64,000 bases of DNA, from assembly GCA_001724265.1 (NCBI GenBank), contig MEDY01000048.1, positions 1 to 64,000 on the forward strand. Reading direction: 5' to 3'. This document shows, piece after piece, positions 45,652 through 58,077 of the stretch. The translations under genes were made by a program, and so were the position numbers. Every line of letters begins with the position of its first letter. Positions within the stretch are counted from its first letter, which is position 1. Origin of the DNA: Rhizaria sp. SCN 62-66 (Eukaryota; Rhizaria, unplaced). Under the pieces are notes generated by a model. The model was not told where the DNA came from, ran no database searches, and saw only the letters and a list, made by a program, of their open reading frames with translations.

Positions 45652-48556
45652 ATGTGGTCTCGTCGCGCAAACCTCGCCGACGAAGACGACAACTTCTCTG
45701 GTAATCCCCCCACCAGCACCCCGCCCGTGCCTGGCTCGGCCGTACCACCCGGTCGTCACCAAGGCGCCCCCGGCGACGATGACGAGGACACAGGCGGCGA
45801 TGGCGCCCCGTTTATGCAGTTCATGCCCCCAATGAACCGCAAGACGCTTTTCTCCAGCAACGACGCTGACATGTTGGCACAGCAAGACCAGTTTATGCGC
45901 TCGCGTGCGGCCCCCTCTGCGCACCTCGCGCGCCGGCCTGGCCCCCGGCTTGACCCCTCGTCAACAGCGCACTCCGCAGCGGGTATTACCGCATCGTCGC
46001 TTGCTGGGGATCCACTGGGCCAGCGCAGTGCCCCACATGTCACAGCGAGCCTCCCTCATGGCGCCTCTGCTGCGACCGCTGCGACTGCGAGTCAGTCTGC
46101 TGCTGCTGCAATGCGGCCGGCGCTGACTGACGCGACGCCAATGCTTGCTGCCACTGGCCCGATTAAGGAGAGGGTCCGGCCGCCCCGTTCCTCCAACATC
46201 AACGCTTCCTACAATAACAATACCGCCAATAGCATCGCTCAAAGCAACGGCCCTACCGACGACACAATGTTCACAGCTACCGCTGCTTCTGCTGCTGTTG
46301 CTGCTGCGGATGCCACCGCTCCGCAGACCGAGACAGATGCTCTGGTGCGCGTCCCGGTGACCGCGGCCGCCATCGCCGCCGCCGGTCTGAGCTCCCGTGT
46401 CAACCCGAGTCTGGGTCTGTCACACGCTCTAGGCGCAGGTGCCAACGCCGCCAGTGATAGCTCCAGCAGTCCGTCCTCGCGCGGGGCAGCTGTTGCGGGC
46501 GCCGCCGGCGGCTGCAACCCTGCCCGCTCGCTTCCCCGCGCGAGCCAGTCCCGCCCCGGCCGCAGCAGCAACCTCGGTCTTGACGACGATGCCGATTACG
46601 ACGAGGATGACTACGGCGAAGACGGCGCTGACCTCTGGCATAGCAGCGCGCCTTTCGCTCGCACAGCTGCTGCCTCTGCCGCTGGCGCTAGCGCTGCTGC
46701 TGCCGCTGCTGCCGCTGCTGCTGCTGCTGCTACTTCTGCTGATGCTGCTGCTGAGACTGCGGCTGCTGTGCCTGCGGGCCGGATGGCGCCGTCGGCAGTG
46801 CTGGTGCGGGCGCAGCGGCCGGCCGGAGGCGGCATTGTTGGCCTCAGCCGCGCTGCGCTTGACGCCGCGATTGTCGGACAGGTTTCGAAAAAAGACACGC
46901 CCTCCGAGGAGGAGCAGAGCGACACCACCGCCGCCGCCGCCGCTGCTGCCGCTACTGCTGCTGCTGCTGCTGCTTCTCAGACTAGCAGGCATGCGACTGT
47001 CGCAGCGAAGCGCGTTACATTCAGCGGCGACAACAACAACAACTGTGGTGATGGCAAGAGCGTGACTACCAACAACGCCGTGCTTGCAACGGCGAGTGAC
47101 CCTGCGCGGGAGGGCAGTGACACCGAGCAAGAGAGCGACGCGGAGGAGGCTGACATGCGCAAGCCCTTAGGCGGCCTTATCCCTCACTTCACTGGCGGTG
47201 GTAGCACGCGTACCGGAGGTACTGGCTCTGGCGGGGGCGCGAATACGCACTCTGAGGCGATTATGGCGCCCAACGGTGCAGTCACTGAGCGCACGCGTCC
47301 CGCCCGTGGCGCAAGCAAAGCCGGTCTAAGTACCGCTCTAAGCACCCCCCAGGCTCAGAGTCACACTCAGATTCCAACGCAGACCCAGAGTCAGGTCCAG
47401 AGTCATAGCCAGAGCCCCCCAAGTGCTACCAGTGGTGGGTCTATTCTCAGCGCCGCTACCAGGAAGCCGCGCGTGAAGGATCTTGTTGCACCTATCACAC
47501 AGCACCTCGAACATGAAGTTAAGCCGCGTGGAGTGGCTGCGCAGGAAGTAAAGCTGCTGTCGCAGGAAGTCAAGCCGCAGCCTCCGCATGGGTATGGTTT
47601 CCCAGTCGCTGAGTCGGTTTCTGCCGCAGTCAATAATCGCAACATCCGCAATGTGAAGAGCTCCACAAGTGCTGTTGCTGCTGCTGCTTCTGTTGCCGCG
47701 AGTGTTAATGCAGGTTTTACATCTGCTGCCAGTGCGACTGTCGGCGAGCGCACCCGTCCTGCCCGCAACAACAGCAACAGCAACAATAATATCAACAACG
47801 ACAACAACAACAACAATAACAGCAATAGTAGCAATAATAAGACGACGAGCGCGGTGACGCCTGCTATCCAGAGCTCTAACACTAACTCTAGCTCCACTAC
47901 GAGTGCAGGTGCGGGTGACAAGCCTCTGTCGGTCTTTGCGCAACAACGGCTTGCCCAACGCGCCAGCAGCAGCGACACCGCAGATGCAAGCAGTCTGAAT
48001 GTGAGTCGTATGATTCACCAGAGCTCTGCTTCTGTGCATGCACCCGCGAAGCAGCAGCGCTCGTTTGTGTCCCAACTGACCGCGACCGCATCGACCGTGC
48101 CGGTGGCCGAGATTGCTGCGTTCTCGCGCGAAAACGACGCCGCGCTGGCCCGCATGTCTGCTGCAGAGCTTGCGGCAGAGCAGGAGGAGCTGATGGCCTC
48201 GCTGTCGCCCGCTGTAATCGCGATGCTGCGGGCTCGTCGGGCGCCCAATCAGAGCAATATCGCTAACGCCATCGCTAACAATAACAATAACAACTCTGAC
48301 TCGACGACTACCAACGCCGGTGTCAATGCTAGTTCTAGCAGTGCGACCGAGTCGACTCCCGAGGATGCTGACGTTGATGACGGCGACGACGATGACGATA
48401 AGGGCGGCGGTGACATTGACGGCCACCGCGACGCCACTGCTGCCGCCGACGCTGCAGAGGCGTCTAAGTACCCCCTTACATCCTCTGGCGAAGTTGACTG
48501 GTACGCCGACCCGTACACTCTCGCAACCACTGCCCCTGAGGCACTTAAGCACACTT

Positions 48557-48588
<32 letters not shown>

Positions 48589-51500
48589 AGCACTCATGCA
48601 ACTGGCTTTGGTCCGAGTTCAATTGGCGATGCCACTGCCGCTGCCACCGCTGCTGCTGCGGCCGCCCGCGCCGCCGCTGCTTCGTGGATGCGGCCTGTCA
48701 CTGCCGAGGACGCCCGCTTGCTTGGCGACACCACCGCACCCTTAGCCGGTGTAAGTACCCCCTCAGACGGTGTAAGTTCCGGCGCGTCGGGAGGCATGCG
48801 TGTGCCCTTAGGCGGCGACATCTCGACACTGCCCACTGTCGCCGTCGCGAACTCCAACACACCCAACACTGGCCTTATGAACGCTAACGGTGGCGGTGTA
48901 CTTAGCGGCAGTGCGAGCGCGAGTGTCTCGGCTACGGAGGCGCGGATCGCTGCCGCTGTTGCTGCTGCTTCGGGTCTCACGTCGTCAGAAGCAGCGGCTT
49001 CCCGCGGTTTCACGCTCGCTGAGTTTAGCTACAGCCACAACATGATTAACCCTAACTCCGGGACACATATCAACTCTAACGCAAATGGCAGCACTATTAG
49101 TACGGCTGCTATCGCATCCTCCACTCGTTCTGACCCGTCTCAGCTCTCCCTCTCTGCCGCGGCCGCCGCCGTTTCCGCCGCCTACGGTCACACAGGCGGC
49201 GGCGGCGGTGTGTCAGAGCGCACTTTGCTCAGCGAGACCGGCCTCCCGGCTTCGCTGAGTCTCGACTGGGCCAACTGGCGCGTTGATCTGTCTGGCCTGC
49301 CTTTCGACGGGCTGGACCCTGCGACGGGCCTCCCGCTGCCGCCCGCCGCCGCCGCCGCCGCTGAGGCCGCCGCGGCCGCCGGCGCCCGCGAGCTGCTGCA
49401 CCACAGCGCTCAGGCGGCGCGGCCCGGCTACACGCTCAGCGAGCTGACTGACTTGGCCCGCAGCGCAGTCGCGGGGCAGAGGGCCCTGGCGCTGGCGGCG
49501 CTGACCGCCGTCGTAGCACGCGCGCGCAGGCACTTGTACCGCTATCCGATCATCGCCGCCGCGCAGCAGAAAGGGGAGGGGTCGCCCACCTCGCCTGTTT
49601 CAGCGTCCTCTTCAGTCCCCGCCGTCGTCGCCAGCGAGGTCGACTACTCGCACTTGGTGCTCAGCTACATGTTCTTGCGCGCGCGTGTGCCAACTCTGCT
49701 CCGCACGAGTCTCGATGACGTTTCGCCGACTGTGCGCGCGTCTGCGCTGTCGCTGCTGCGGGGGTGTTTGGACGCGGCACCCGGGGCTGACCCAACTGCG
49801 CCCGCCGCGGCCGCGGTCGCCAGCCTTAGTCGCCGGCTCCCGCAACCACCCCAGTCCTCACCCTCACCATCGCGATCGCAACCCCAGGCAGATGCACGGT
49901 CGCAGTTGCTGTTGCAGACGCAGTGGAGGCTTGACTCCGCAGCCGCCAGTGTCGCCGACACTGCGGCCTGGCATTCCCGGTGCACAAAGGACGGCGCCGG
50001 CGCTTTGTGGGGCGCGAGTGCTCTGTCACAGCAGAGTCTTGTCTACGCCAATGCAGCGTCGAACTTCGCTGCTGCTTATAACGCGAGCGTCAGCGACGAA
50101 GTGCGCACAGAGAACGATGCGAGTACGAATGCGGAGTCTACTGAGACTGAAACCGCAACCGCGAGCAGTGACCGTGAGCAGCTGCAGCAGCAGAAGGCAA
50201 CAATTGCATCGATGCTCTCTGTTGCTAACAACACGTGGCGCGGAGCATTAGCCCATGACTCCCTCCCTTGCCCTTTGCTCCCGTCGCCGACGCCGCAACT
50301 TGCTCTCTCTCTCACCTCGACCGCGACTGTGACTCACAACGCGCCTGCGACTACGAGCGGTGTGAGTAGTTTGAGCAATGTAGCCTTGCCGGTCCCCGCC
50401 CCTAGCTCCGTCGCGTTCGACCTCTGGGCCGGCCACCTGCTTCCCGCGGCCCGCCCCGCCGCCGCCGCCGCCGTCACCGCCCGTGCCCTCGCCCAATGCG
50501 CCGCGGACGAAGACGTTCCGGCCCGCTCCCGCGCGCTGCGCCGTCAGTTCGCCACGCTGGGAGGCGACGCAGAGGCGCAACTGCAGCGCCGGCTGCGTCG
50601 CGCGCGCGCCGCCACCGCGTCCAACCCGAACAATCCCGCCGCTTGCTCTAGCGCGAGTCAGGCTGCGAGCGAGACTGAGGCCGCTGCAGTGTCCGCTTCC
50701 GTCGCTTTGCTTCGCGAGACCCCTGAGGAGGTCGAGGCCGCCGGCGAAGCCGAGGCCGCCGCCGAGGCAGACGCTGCGCTGGGTGCGGTCGCCGGCGGCG
50801 AAGCGGCGTTGTCGCAGGACCAGTTAGCAACGTTTGACCTCGTAGCTTGCCTCTGCAATGAAGCGCTGCTGCCGCGGCTTCGGTACCTCGTCCAGTCAGC
50901 CGGCTCCACCGCCGCTGCCGCCATCGGCTCTAGCTCTAGTTCCGTGTCATCCTCAGTCAACGCGATGGCTTCAGCCGCGCTCGCGGAGCAAACCTCCGCG
51001 CTGCTGGCGCTAGACGCGGTCGCAGCGCACTCTGCGCGCGCGTGCGAGCTTGTATGGCATACGCCGCACTTGATTGACGCGCTCTGCTCCGCTCTCGCCG
51101 CGCCCGTCACGGCGAACAGCAGCACCACAACCAGCCCTGATACAGCCGCCACGCCAGTGCCTGCGAGTGCAGCTACGTTGGCGTCGCTGCCACTGTTGCG
51201 CCGTGACTTGGCTGCCCTGGGCTTGGCGACTCGGCTGTGCTCCTGGGAGCCCGCCGCTGCCGCCGAGCTCGCCGGCCGCCGCGGCGCTCTCGCACACGCG
51301 CTGCGCCACGTCGCCAACGCCGCCGCCGCAGTGGCGTCCCACTCCACGGCCCCTACAGCCGCTTTGACCGCGGACAACGCCGGCGCGGCGAGTGCGGTGG
51401 CGCGTGCGGCGGCGCTGTCGGCGGCATGCGCGTGCGGCGTCGCAGCGCTGCGGCTGTGGCGCGTGTGTCTGACCGCGGGCTCGGGCACGGCGCAGCTGCT

Positions 51501-54500
51501 GGCTGCGTTTCCGGCGCTTGTCGACATCACGCGTCGCCGCCCGCCGGCTGTGCTCTCGCCTGCGCTTATGCAACCTCTCTTCTCGAACACCGCCAACACT
51601 GACGCGGGCGCGAGCAGTAATAATATGCGCGCGAGTGTCCACGCCAGCGCTGTGTCGGTGCCGACGATGGCGCAAGCGCAGGCCCACGCCGCCACCGCGG
51701 CCGCGCGCCGGAGCGTCCGTCACCTCCAGCGCGCAGCTTGGGCCGTGCTGGAAGCCGCTCTGGCCCGGTCCACAGTCACTCTGCTGACGCAGGTCTCCTC
51801 GGCCGCAGGCGCAGACAGCGAGGCCGCCGCGGCGGTCGCAGCGGGCGGCGGCGACGGGCTCACGTTGTCGCATCTGGCACGCGTCTCTGAGCACGCATGG
51901 GACGCGTTGGCTGCGGAGCACGCCGCGGCCCCGCCGGTCTCCGTTCCTCTGTACGCGCGCTCGACACCTGGGAACAACAACACCACGAGCGAGGCTGACA
52001 CTGCGACTGCAACTGCGACGCAGATTGACTGCGGCACGGTGGGTTGGAGCGCAAGCGTCGCAGCCGTCGGATGGACTGGCGCCGATACACTCGCGCTCGC
52101 GGGACCCTTACATTTCCTGGCTACTTACATGACCACAGTCGCCGCGCACCCGCAGTTCGGCGCCCCCGCCCTCTCACTACCTGGAAATCGCAGCCCCGCC
52201 GCCGCCGCCGCCGCCACCAGTCAAAGCGAGGGCTCTAAGAAGATGACTGAAGACGCAACTCCTGACTCTGCGGCTATCGGCGGTGCCGCCGCTGGCGACA
52301 CGACTGAGGGCTTTTTGACCGCACTCGCAGCGCAGGCCGCGCGGGTCGAGAACGAGTACTTAGCACTTACATCAAGTTCCTCTTCGGAGCAACATGTAAA
52401 TACCCCCTTAGACGTGGTCAAGGTGCCGCTGTTGGCGCGCTTTGTTCTCACGCAAATTGCGGCGACGCACTCGAACTCGGATTCAGACTGCGCGAGCAGC
52501 AGCAACGGTGCCCTTGCGACATCTGTCATTGACGCCGTCACTAAGAACATTGCCTCAAACAAGAACACCACTGCGGTTACTGTTAGCGCTGCTCAGGTGA
52601 CGGAGACTAGGATCAGCGCGAATACGGCGTTGGTCCTGACTCCGGCCCCCGCGGCCCCTGCTCCTGAGTCTTCGCTTCCCTACCCTTCTTTGCCGTGCTC
52701 TGAGCCAACGCCCGCCGCCGTCGCCGCCGCCGCGCCCGCCGCCGCCGCCGCCTCCGCCGCCGCCGCCGAGTTGCTGCTGGCGGCCACGGAAAGCACTGCT
52801 ACTGCAAAGACGCGTGTCCGCGCGGCGCTTGCGGTGGCTGCGGCGCAGTCGCCTGTGCTGACGGATCTGAGGCTCGCGATCGCACGGTTGCTGCGGGCGC
52901 GGCGAGCACTTGCCTCTGCTGCCACCGCGGCTGCTTCTGTTTCTGCATCTACAACGCCAGCGACTGCAATTGCGCCGGAGACTTCTCAGAGCGGCGGGGC
53001 CACGAGCAGCAGCGCCTCTAGTTCGAGTGGCAACTCGCGCAGCAGTAACGCCACGCTGCTTTCGCCTGCTCTGTTCACGTCTTTGCTCGCAACTGCGCTC
53101 GGTGGCGGCTACGATGCGTGTGGCAAGTTAAGCCGCCTCCCGGCAGCTGCCAGTAGCGTCGACCGTAATAGTGCCTTGTTAGTCGCTGAATGCGCTCTGT
53201 CACTCAAGGAAAGTGCAATCACTGCGGAATGCATTCATTCGTCGAACGCGTGCAGTGCGAGTGCGAGCGCTTTGTTTGATGCAGTGAGTCGTTTGCAGTT
53301 AGCTTGCGCCGGCGCCGCTGCTGCTGTACCTGTTCTGTTCTCAGAAGGTCTGCCTGTCTCTGCGCTGTCGCTGGCGCTACGGATCACCCTCGACCCCACA
53401 GTCACGCGTCTCATGCGCACGCTCTGCAATCGCAACAGCACTCGCAACAACTACAGCGACCGCATCAGTGACAAGAACGCTAGCTGCCATCTCTCGGTGA
53501 ATGTTGACTCTGTTGCTGCTGGTTTAGCGAATGCTCCAGTGCCGACTGAGTGTGTGCGCACTCTCATCCCTGCGTCCCTGGCGCTGCTGGCTCTCGTCTC
53601 GGCGCACACTGGCACCGACTCCGGTGTCGGCGCCCGCGGGCCCCGCGCGCTGCGAGCGCTCATCACCGTGTGCGAGCGTGCGTTCGTCGCGGCGTCCGCA
53701 GTTGCGCTCAATCTCCACAACACGCACCACAGTCACGACGACAACAACAGGAACAATGTGAGTGGCATCGAGACTGAGAGCACTGAGGCTGAGAACGCGA
53801 GTGCGAGCGCGAGTGTGATTTGGGTGCCGCTGCGTCCGACACCACAATCACTGCTGCTGCCAGCGCTGCTGGACTCGGTCTCGCCAGGTGGCGGCCTATT
53901 AGCCGTCATCACGGCCGCCGCCGCCGCCCCCTCAGCGGGCCTCACCCCGGTACCCCTGGGCCGCAGCCGCAGTCACGGCGCAAACCGCACCGCTGCAGCT
54001 GCCGCAAGCCAACTTAGCGAGCGTAACAACGCCAAGACCGCGACTCCCATCGCCAGAGCGTTGATCGCGGCCGCGCACCTGCCTCTGTCCCCCGCCTTCG
54101 ACGTTCTCCTGCTGCCTTCGCTGCCCATCACGCCGCCGCCGCTGTCGGGCGCCGGCAACCTGGGGTGGGCGTTAACGCCGGTCGCCGCCACCGTCGCCGT
54201 CTGCGTCCGCGAGGCCGCCGAGGCCGAGGCGCGATCCGCGCGCGCCGCCGCCGCCGGGGCCCGGGCCGTCGCCGAGGTCGCGGCCGAGTTGTCCCGCGCC
54301 GCAAACGCTGTCGTGCTGGATGCCCGCGTTGTGGCGGCGCTTGAGGCTGAGCTTGCAGAGACCAAGGCGGCCGTGGCCAAGAGTGCCGCCGCGATGCGCG
54401 CCCGGGCCGAGGCCGGCCGCACGGCGAATCAGGCCGCGCTGAGGCTGCTGCTCGATGGCGTTGTTGTTGCGACGGCGCCTTTGGTCGCAGCTGCGAGGCG

Positions 54501-55803
54501 CGGGTTTGATTCTGGAGTAGTTACGACTGCCGAATCCAGTGTGGATACAGCTATGGTTGTCGTGAATGTTCCCGGGACTGACTTCACGCTCGCGATTTCG
54601 AACAACTCTCGCAAGATCAGTCAGACTGCGGAAAACGCGGCTTATGTCGCCGCGGGTAACACATGGCCTTCACGGTCCTTCGGCGCCCTGCTGGCGTCGC
54701 ACGCACATCGGGCTGTGATCGAGATCACACGCGCTCCTGGGCGTCTCGCTGCCGCTACAGTCACCCCCAACAACAGCAATACCGACAACAACCCTATCGC
54801 AAGCACCGAGACGAAGAAGGATGAAGGTGTGTTGTTGCGTTCATTAGTGGAGCAATTGCTGTTTGGTGTCGCTCTGGCTGGCCCTATCGCCACCGCCACC
54901 CGTCTAAGTACCCCCTTAGACACGGCGGTTTGTCTAAGTAGAACCTCACCGCGCTACTTAGTTGCAGACCTGGAGGCCCCGCGCCACACTGATGCCCCCT
55001 CTGTGCAACGCGTTTGGGGCTCCGTCTCGGCTAATCCCACCGCAAACAACAGTAACAACAACACTAGCGGTAATAATGCGGGCAACGCCAACAGCACACA
55101 GACCGCAGCCGGAGCGTCTTCACTGCAGCCCGCTGCCGCGGCCGCGGCGCTGCACTCGCGCGCGTACCAGCTCTTCGGTGACGCGCTTGAGAGCTTCCTT
55201 TCTGAAGGCGGTGGCGATACACTGGCGTCCGCGGCGCTGGCACCGCTGCTCTCATCGCTGTGCAGGGCCAGGGACTTCCGACGCCGCGTGTGGCGCGAGC
55301 TGATGCTGCCAGCTGCGCGGTCAGTGGTGCTGCCTACGGTCACTTCCGCGCGCGGCCACTCTGCCGGCGCCGATGCTGAGGCTGATGCTGAGGCTGATGC
55401 TGGCTGTGGGACTGCAGCGGCGACCGCTCACTGTCACTCTGGTTGCCGCAGTGTGATTCGCAGTCAGACGCCGAGGGCCACGCCGATCGCGTGGTACCTG
55501 GGCGCTGCTGGTGCGACCGCGATCTACGCGCCCGCCAGTGAAGTGATCGGCGTGAAAGCGCCGTTGGACGCCCCTGATGTCGTCGACCTGTGCTTGACTG
55601 CACTTAAGGGCGACGCCAACCGTGGCGTGTCGCTTCTCAAGCCCGCGACACAGCCACTGACGTACGCCGTGGCTGTTGCGCAGGCCGCGGCGAAGCTGTC
55701 GCTGCAGGGTGGCGTCGGTATGACTGTGGGGCAACTGGGGCTGGGGGAGAAGGCGAGGGTCGATGTCGAGGCGGCGGCCGAATCGAAGCTATATACGCTC
55801 TGA
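45652..55803 (+). CDS. RPAP1: RPAP1, RNA polymerase II-associated protein 1
   Basis: One exon of 3,383 residues; animal RPAP1 is about 1,400. The RPAP1 N-terminal blocks are clear. LSVFAQQRLAQRA lies near residue 760. The helix pair VAEIAAFSRENDAALARM and LAAEQEELMASLSPAVIAML lies near 815-860. The conserved C-terminal-domain start is also clear: LDWANWRVDLSGLPFDGL near 1205, then GYTLSELTDLARSAVAGQRA near 1257. The rest is an Ala-rich helical-repeat region with many low-complexity inserts. It ends with a recognisable helical tail (DTLASAALAPLLSSLCRA; DVVDLCLTALKGD). In yeast and animals RPAP1 helps assemble RNA polymerase II and bring it into the nucleus. The first 740 residues are almost entirely Ala/Ser/Thr/Asn repeats. 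The ATG at 45652 is directly preceded by a splice-acceptor-like CTAG, so an upstream exon is possible. Confidence 0.85.
48463..48480. repeat. 18-bp dispersed near-palindrome, RPAP1
   Basis: TCTAAGTACCCCCTTACA, translated SKYPLT. This is the same frame as the acyltransferase copy but a different frame from the other RPAP1 copies. Confidence 0.7.
48750..48767. repeat. 18-bp dispersed near-palindrome, RPAP1
   Basis: TGTAAGTACCCCCTCAGA, translated VSTPSD. It is followed at once by a partial copy, TGTAAGTTCC. Confidence 0.7.
52395..52412. repeat. 18-bp dispersed near-palindrome, RPAP1
   Basis: TGTAAATACCCCCTTAGA, translated VNTPLD. A partial inverted copy, GTACTTAGCACTTACA, lies 24 bases upstream. 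Confidence 0.7.
54903..54920. repeat. 18-bp dispersed near-palindrome, RPAP1
   Basis: TCTAAGTACCCCCTTAGA, the fullest copy and the one I use as consensus, translated LSTPLD. A partial copy, TCTAAGTAGAACC, follows at 54933. Confidence 0.75.
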
Positions 55804-56143
55804 ATTGAGAAATTATATAACTATACGAGAAGTACTGTACGGATACTTAATTTTAATTTATTACTTAAATACACACACACATGCACTTTATTCTTCCATA
55901 CGATTGTGTCCGTGAAAGTAATTTCGCCTCAAGAGTTACTGTGACTGCTGGCGGCAACCCTGAACGGACCGGACGAGAGAAGTGATGAAATGCCGGTAAC
56001 TTTGAAGGAGCAAAAGTCATCCTATATTCCGATAACTAAAGTCCGCAACGAAAACCAGAAATCAAAACTAACAACATATTCTAAATATTTAACAAATTCT
56101 CTATTGCTGTCTTGCTTGTTTCCCTTTACGTGCAGGACCGAAG
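55804..56143. promoter_or_regulatory. Promoter and probable 5'UTR intron of the Tim17/22/23-family gene
   Basis: The bases before the ATG read TTTCCCTTTACGTGCAG then GACCGAAG ATG, a good 3' splice site, so the 5'UTR is probably spliced. The donor cannot be fixed: GTAACT at 55996 and GTCCGC at 56041 are both possible. Confidence 0.45.
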
Positions 56144-56839
56144 ATGAACCTCGTGACGGCCACGACCCCCTACTCCCAAGCCGTGAAATCGTTCTTAGAG
56201 AACCCGCGTGAAGTGTACGCGGTGCGGTTCATCCGTCCCGACGTCGGCAAGGAGCGCAGCCCCGTGCTGAAGCACGTCTACAAGGTCGCCTCGGTCACCC
56301 AGCAGGTCACCATGGGCGCCCTCGTCTCCGGTGTCATGTTCGGTGGCTTCTCCACCCTCATGGGCCTTTTCGCTGCCAGCGCCATGGCGTCTGACCCTAC
56401 TAAGACTGTCACCATGACTGACAGCTTTAAGGACATGATGCAGACCCTGCGCCGCCGTGCGCGCTCGGGCTTCCGCAGTGGCGCCATGATCGGCGCCGCA
56501 TTCGCCTTCACAGACCCCATCTCCGACACCGTACGCACACTTACCGTTCTCATATATTTATCACGTCAACAACTACCTCTTGTCTTAGGAACGTCACATG
56601 TTAATATACAATCTATTGTGCGTCTTTTCTCACACTGTTTCTCTTTATGTGCCTTGCTTTGCGCGCGACATGCTGTTGCGTAGTATTTCGGCCACTCGCC
56701 TTTCATGCAGGGCTTCTCCGCAGGCCTCCTCGTCGGCCTCCGCGGCGGACCCATGATGACGCTCGGCTCTGGCATCGGTTTCGGCATGTTCGGCTACGTT
56801 ATTGAAGCCTCTGGTATCCGCGAGAAGATGGGCTTCTGA
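56144..56839 (+). CDS. Tim17/Tim22/Tim23-family membrane protein
   Basis: Two exons, 56144-56530 and 56711-56839, give 171 residues; the 180-nt intron (GTACGC...CATGCAG) falls between codons. The protein has the family's glycine-rich helix pattern. It begins VTMGALVSGVMFGGFSTLMGLF, then LRRRARSGFRSGAMIGAAFAFTD, then after the intron GFSAGLLVGLRGGPMMTLGSG and GFGMFGYVIE. The GxxxG-like spacing and the basic residues before the second helix are typical of import-channel subunits of the mitochondrial inner membrane and of related OEP16/PMP24 proteins. I cannot say which subtype it is: size suits Tim22 or Tim17, but the conserved Tim22 cysteines and Tim17 N-terminus are not evident. Confidence 0.75.
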
Positions 56840-57702
56840 GAAGCTCGTCAGGCACGACATGAATCGGGTGAGTCACAGTAAGTGACTCGGGTACGTGCCT
56901 CGTGTGTGGTGGCAATGCTCTCTCTCTTTCTCTCTCGATTTTTCATAAGCGGGGGTTGACTTTGTCAAGGCGTTGACACTTTGCATCCGGAGTGAGATAC
57001 TCACGATTTAATTTCGTACTGAGCAACGACATCAAGCCCCTCCTCGTCAGAAAGCGCGCATCCGTCCCCACTCGTGTTGAGTAGTATTATTATTTGTAAC
57101 ATGTAGCCCATTTTTGAACGCGACTTTGCGCAGTAGTCACCAGAACTTGCTGTGCATATTAAGTTGTCGTGGTTGATTTCGCTCGCTCAGGTCAACTAAT
57201 GGGGCCAGTTGGTAAGCTTTGCGACGCTCGCTACTTGTACATATAATACACTTCAAGACAACTGCAAGGATAGATTGTGCTTCCAGGGTTCACAGTTTGG
57301 GGCAAAGACCGATTTTTTATGGTATTCTGTTGAATTTAATCGCTGAACTGTCTACCCCTATTAACTTAAGTCATTCTTCTCGTCACACGTGATCATTCTT
57401 TTTCACATGAATGAAGGAGGGAGTAATCCTTTCAGTCTATCAAAATTAGACTTGACCGATACGCCGATCACATCTTGTTGCGCCTCTGATACAAGCAAAT
57501 ACGTGATAAAATAGAACACCGGCGTGTTAATTCGCAAATTTCGATACTGTTGTACATGTCAATTGAATGGTATTTTCTGAAATATTGTTTTGGATGCACT
57601 TATCTCGAAAATGCAAAACAACACAACCCTCTAACACAACCCTCTCAAATGCGCCCTAAATGTGGCTTCCACCTCACTTGACACATCACAGACAGTCTCA
57701 AC
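56840..57702. other. Intergenic
   Basis: About 860 AT-rich bases upstream of the small His-rich gene. A 13-bp unit, ACACAACCCTCTA/C, is tandemly duplicated at about 57618-57646, 55 bases before the start codon. Nothing else was recognised. Confidence 0.4.
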
Positions 57703-58077
57703 ATGGGCAACTGTCGTACGTAATCATTTTCTACGACTAAATCTATCCTGATTATCACAAATTCACATCATTTACGCATATGTTTCGCCATTTTTTCATC
57801 CCTCGAGCAGCCACTCACCTTCTCCTCGTTCTCGTATCTGTGTCCGTTTCTGTTAGATGGCCACCACAACGGTGTCGCCCACGGCCACGGCCACCCCCCG
57901 GGCCACCGTCCCGGAAGCCCCAGGGGCGGGCACGGCCACGGCGGCCACGGCTCCGGCCACGGCCACGGCCACGGCCATGGCGGCGGCCACGGTGGTCCCG
58001 GCGGCCCCGGCGGCCCCGGCGGCCACGGCGGCCACGGCTCCGGTCACGGCCACGGCGGTCCTGGTGGCCGGCATTAA
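57703..58077 (+). CDS. Small His/Gly-rich protein starting MGNC
   Basis: Two exons, 57703-57715 (13 bases) and 57857-58077, give 77 residues; the 141-nt intron starts GTACGT and ends CTGTTAG. The frame through exon 2 is the one that reads His-Gly, not the Ala/Thr frame that an ORF scan favours. The protein starts MGNCHGHHNGVAHGHGH and ends GHGHGGPGGRH, with about 20 His in 77 residues and almost no hydrophobic residue. Gly2 after Met allows N-myristoylation, and Cys4 could be palmitoylated, which would place a metal-binding His/Gly tail on a membrane. HGHGH units bind Zn, Ni or Cu in other proteins. The gene lies 1 kb upstream of a larger gene with the same start, intron position and His/Gly exon, so the two look related. 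No known family is assigned. Confidence 0.65.

Noticed and set aside
47338-48597. 419-codon minus-strand ORF inside RPAP1
   Set aside because: Reverse of low-complexity codons, giving poly-Val/Leu, with no domain.
55990-56148. Spliced upstream ORF overlapping the Tim17/22/23-family start codon
   Set aside because: It depends on a GTAACT donor at 55996 that does not fit the other donors, and GTCCGC at 56041 is equally possible.
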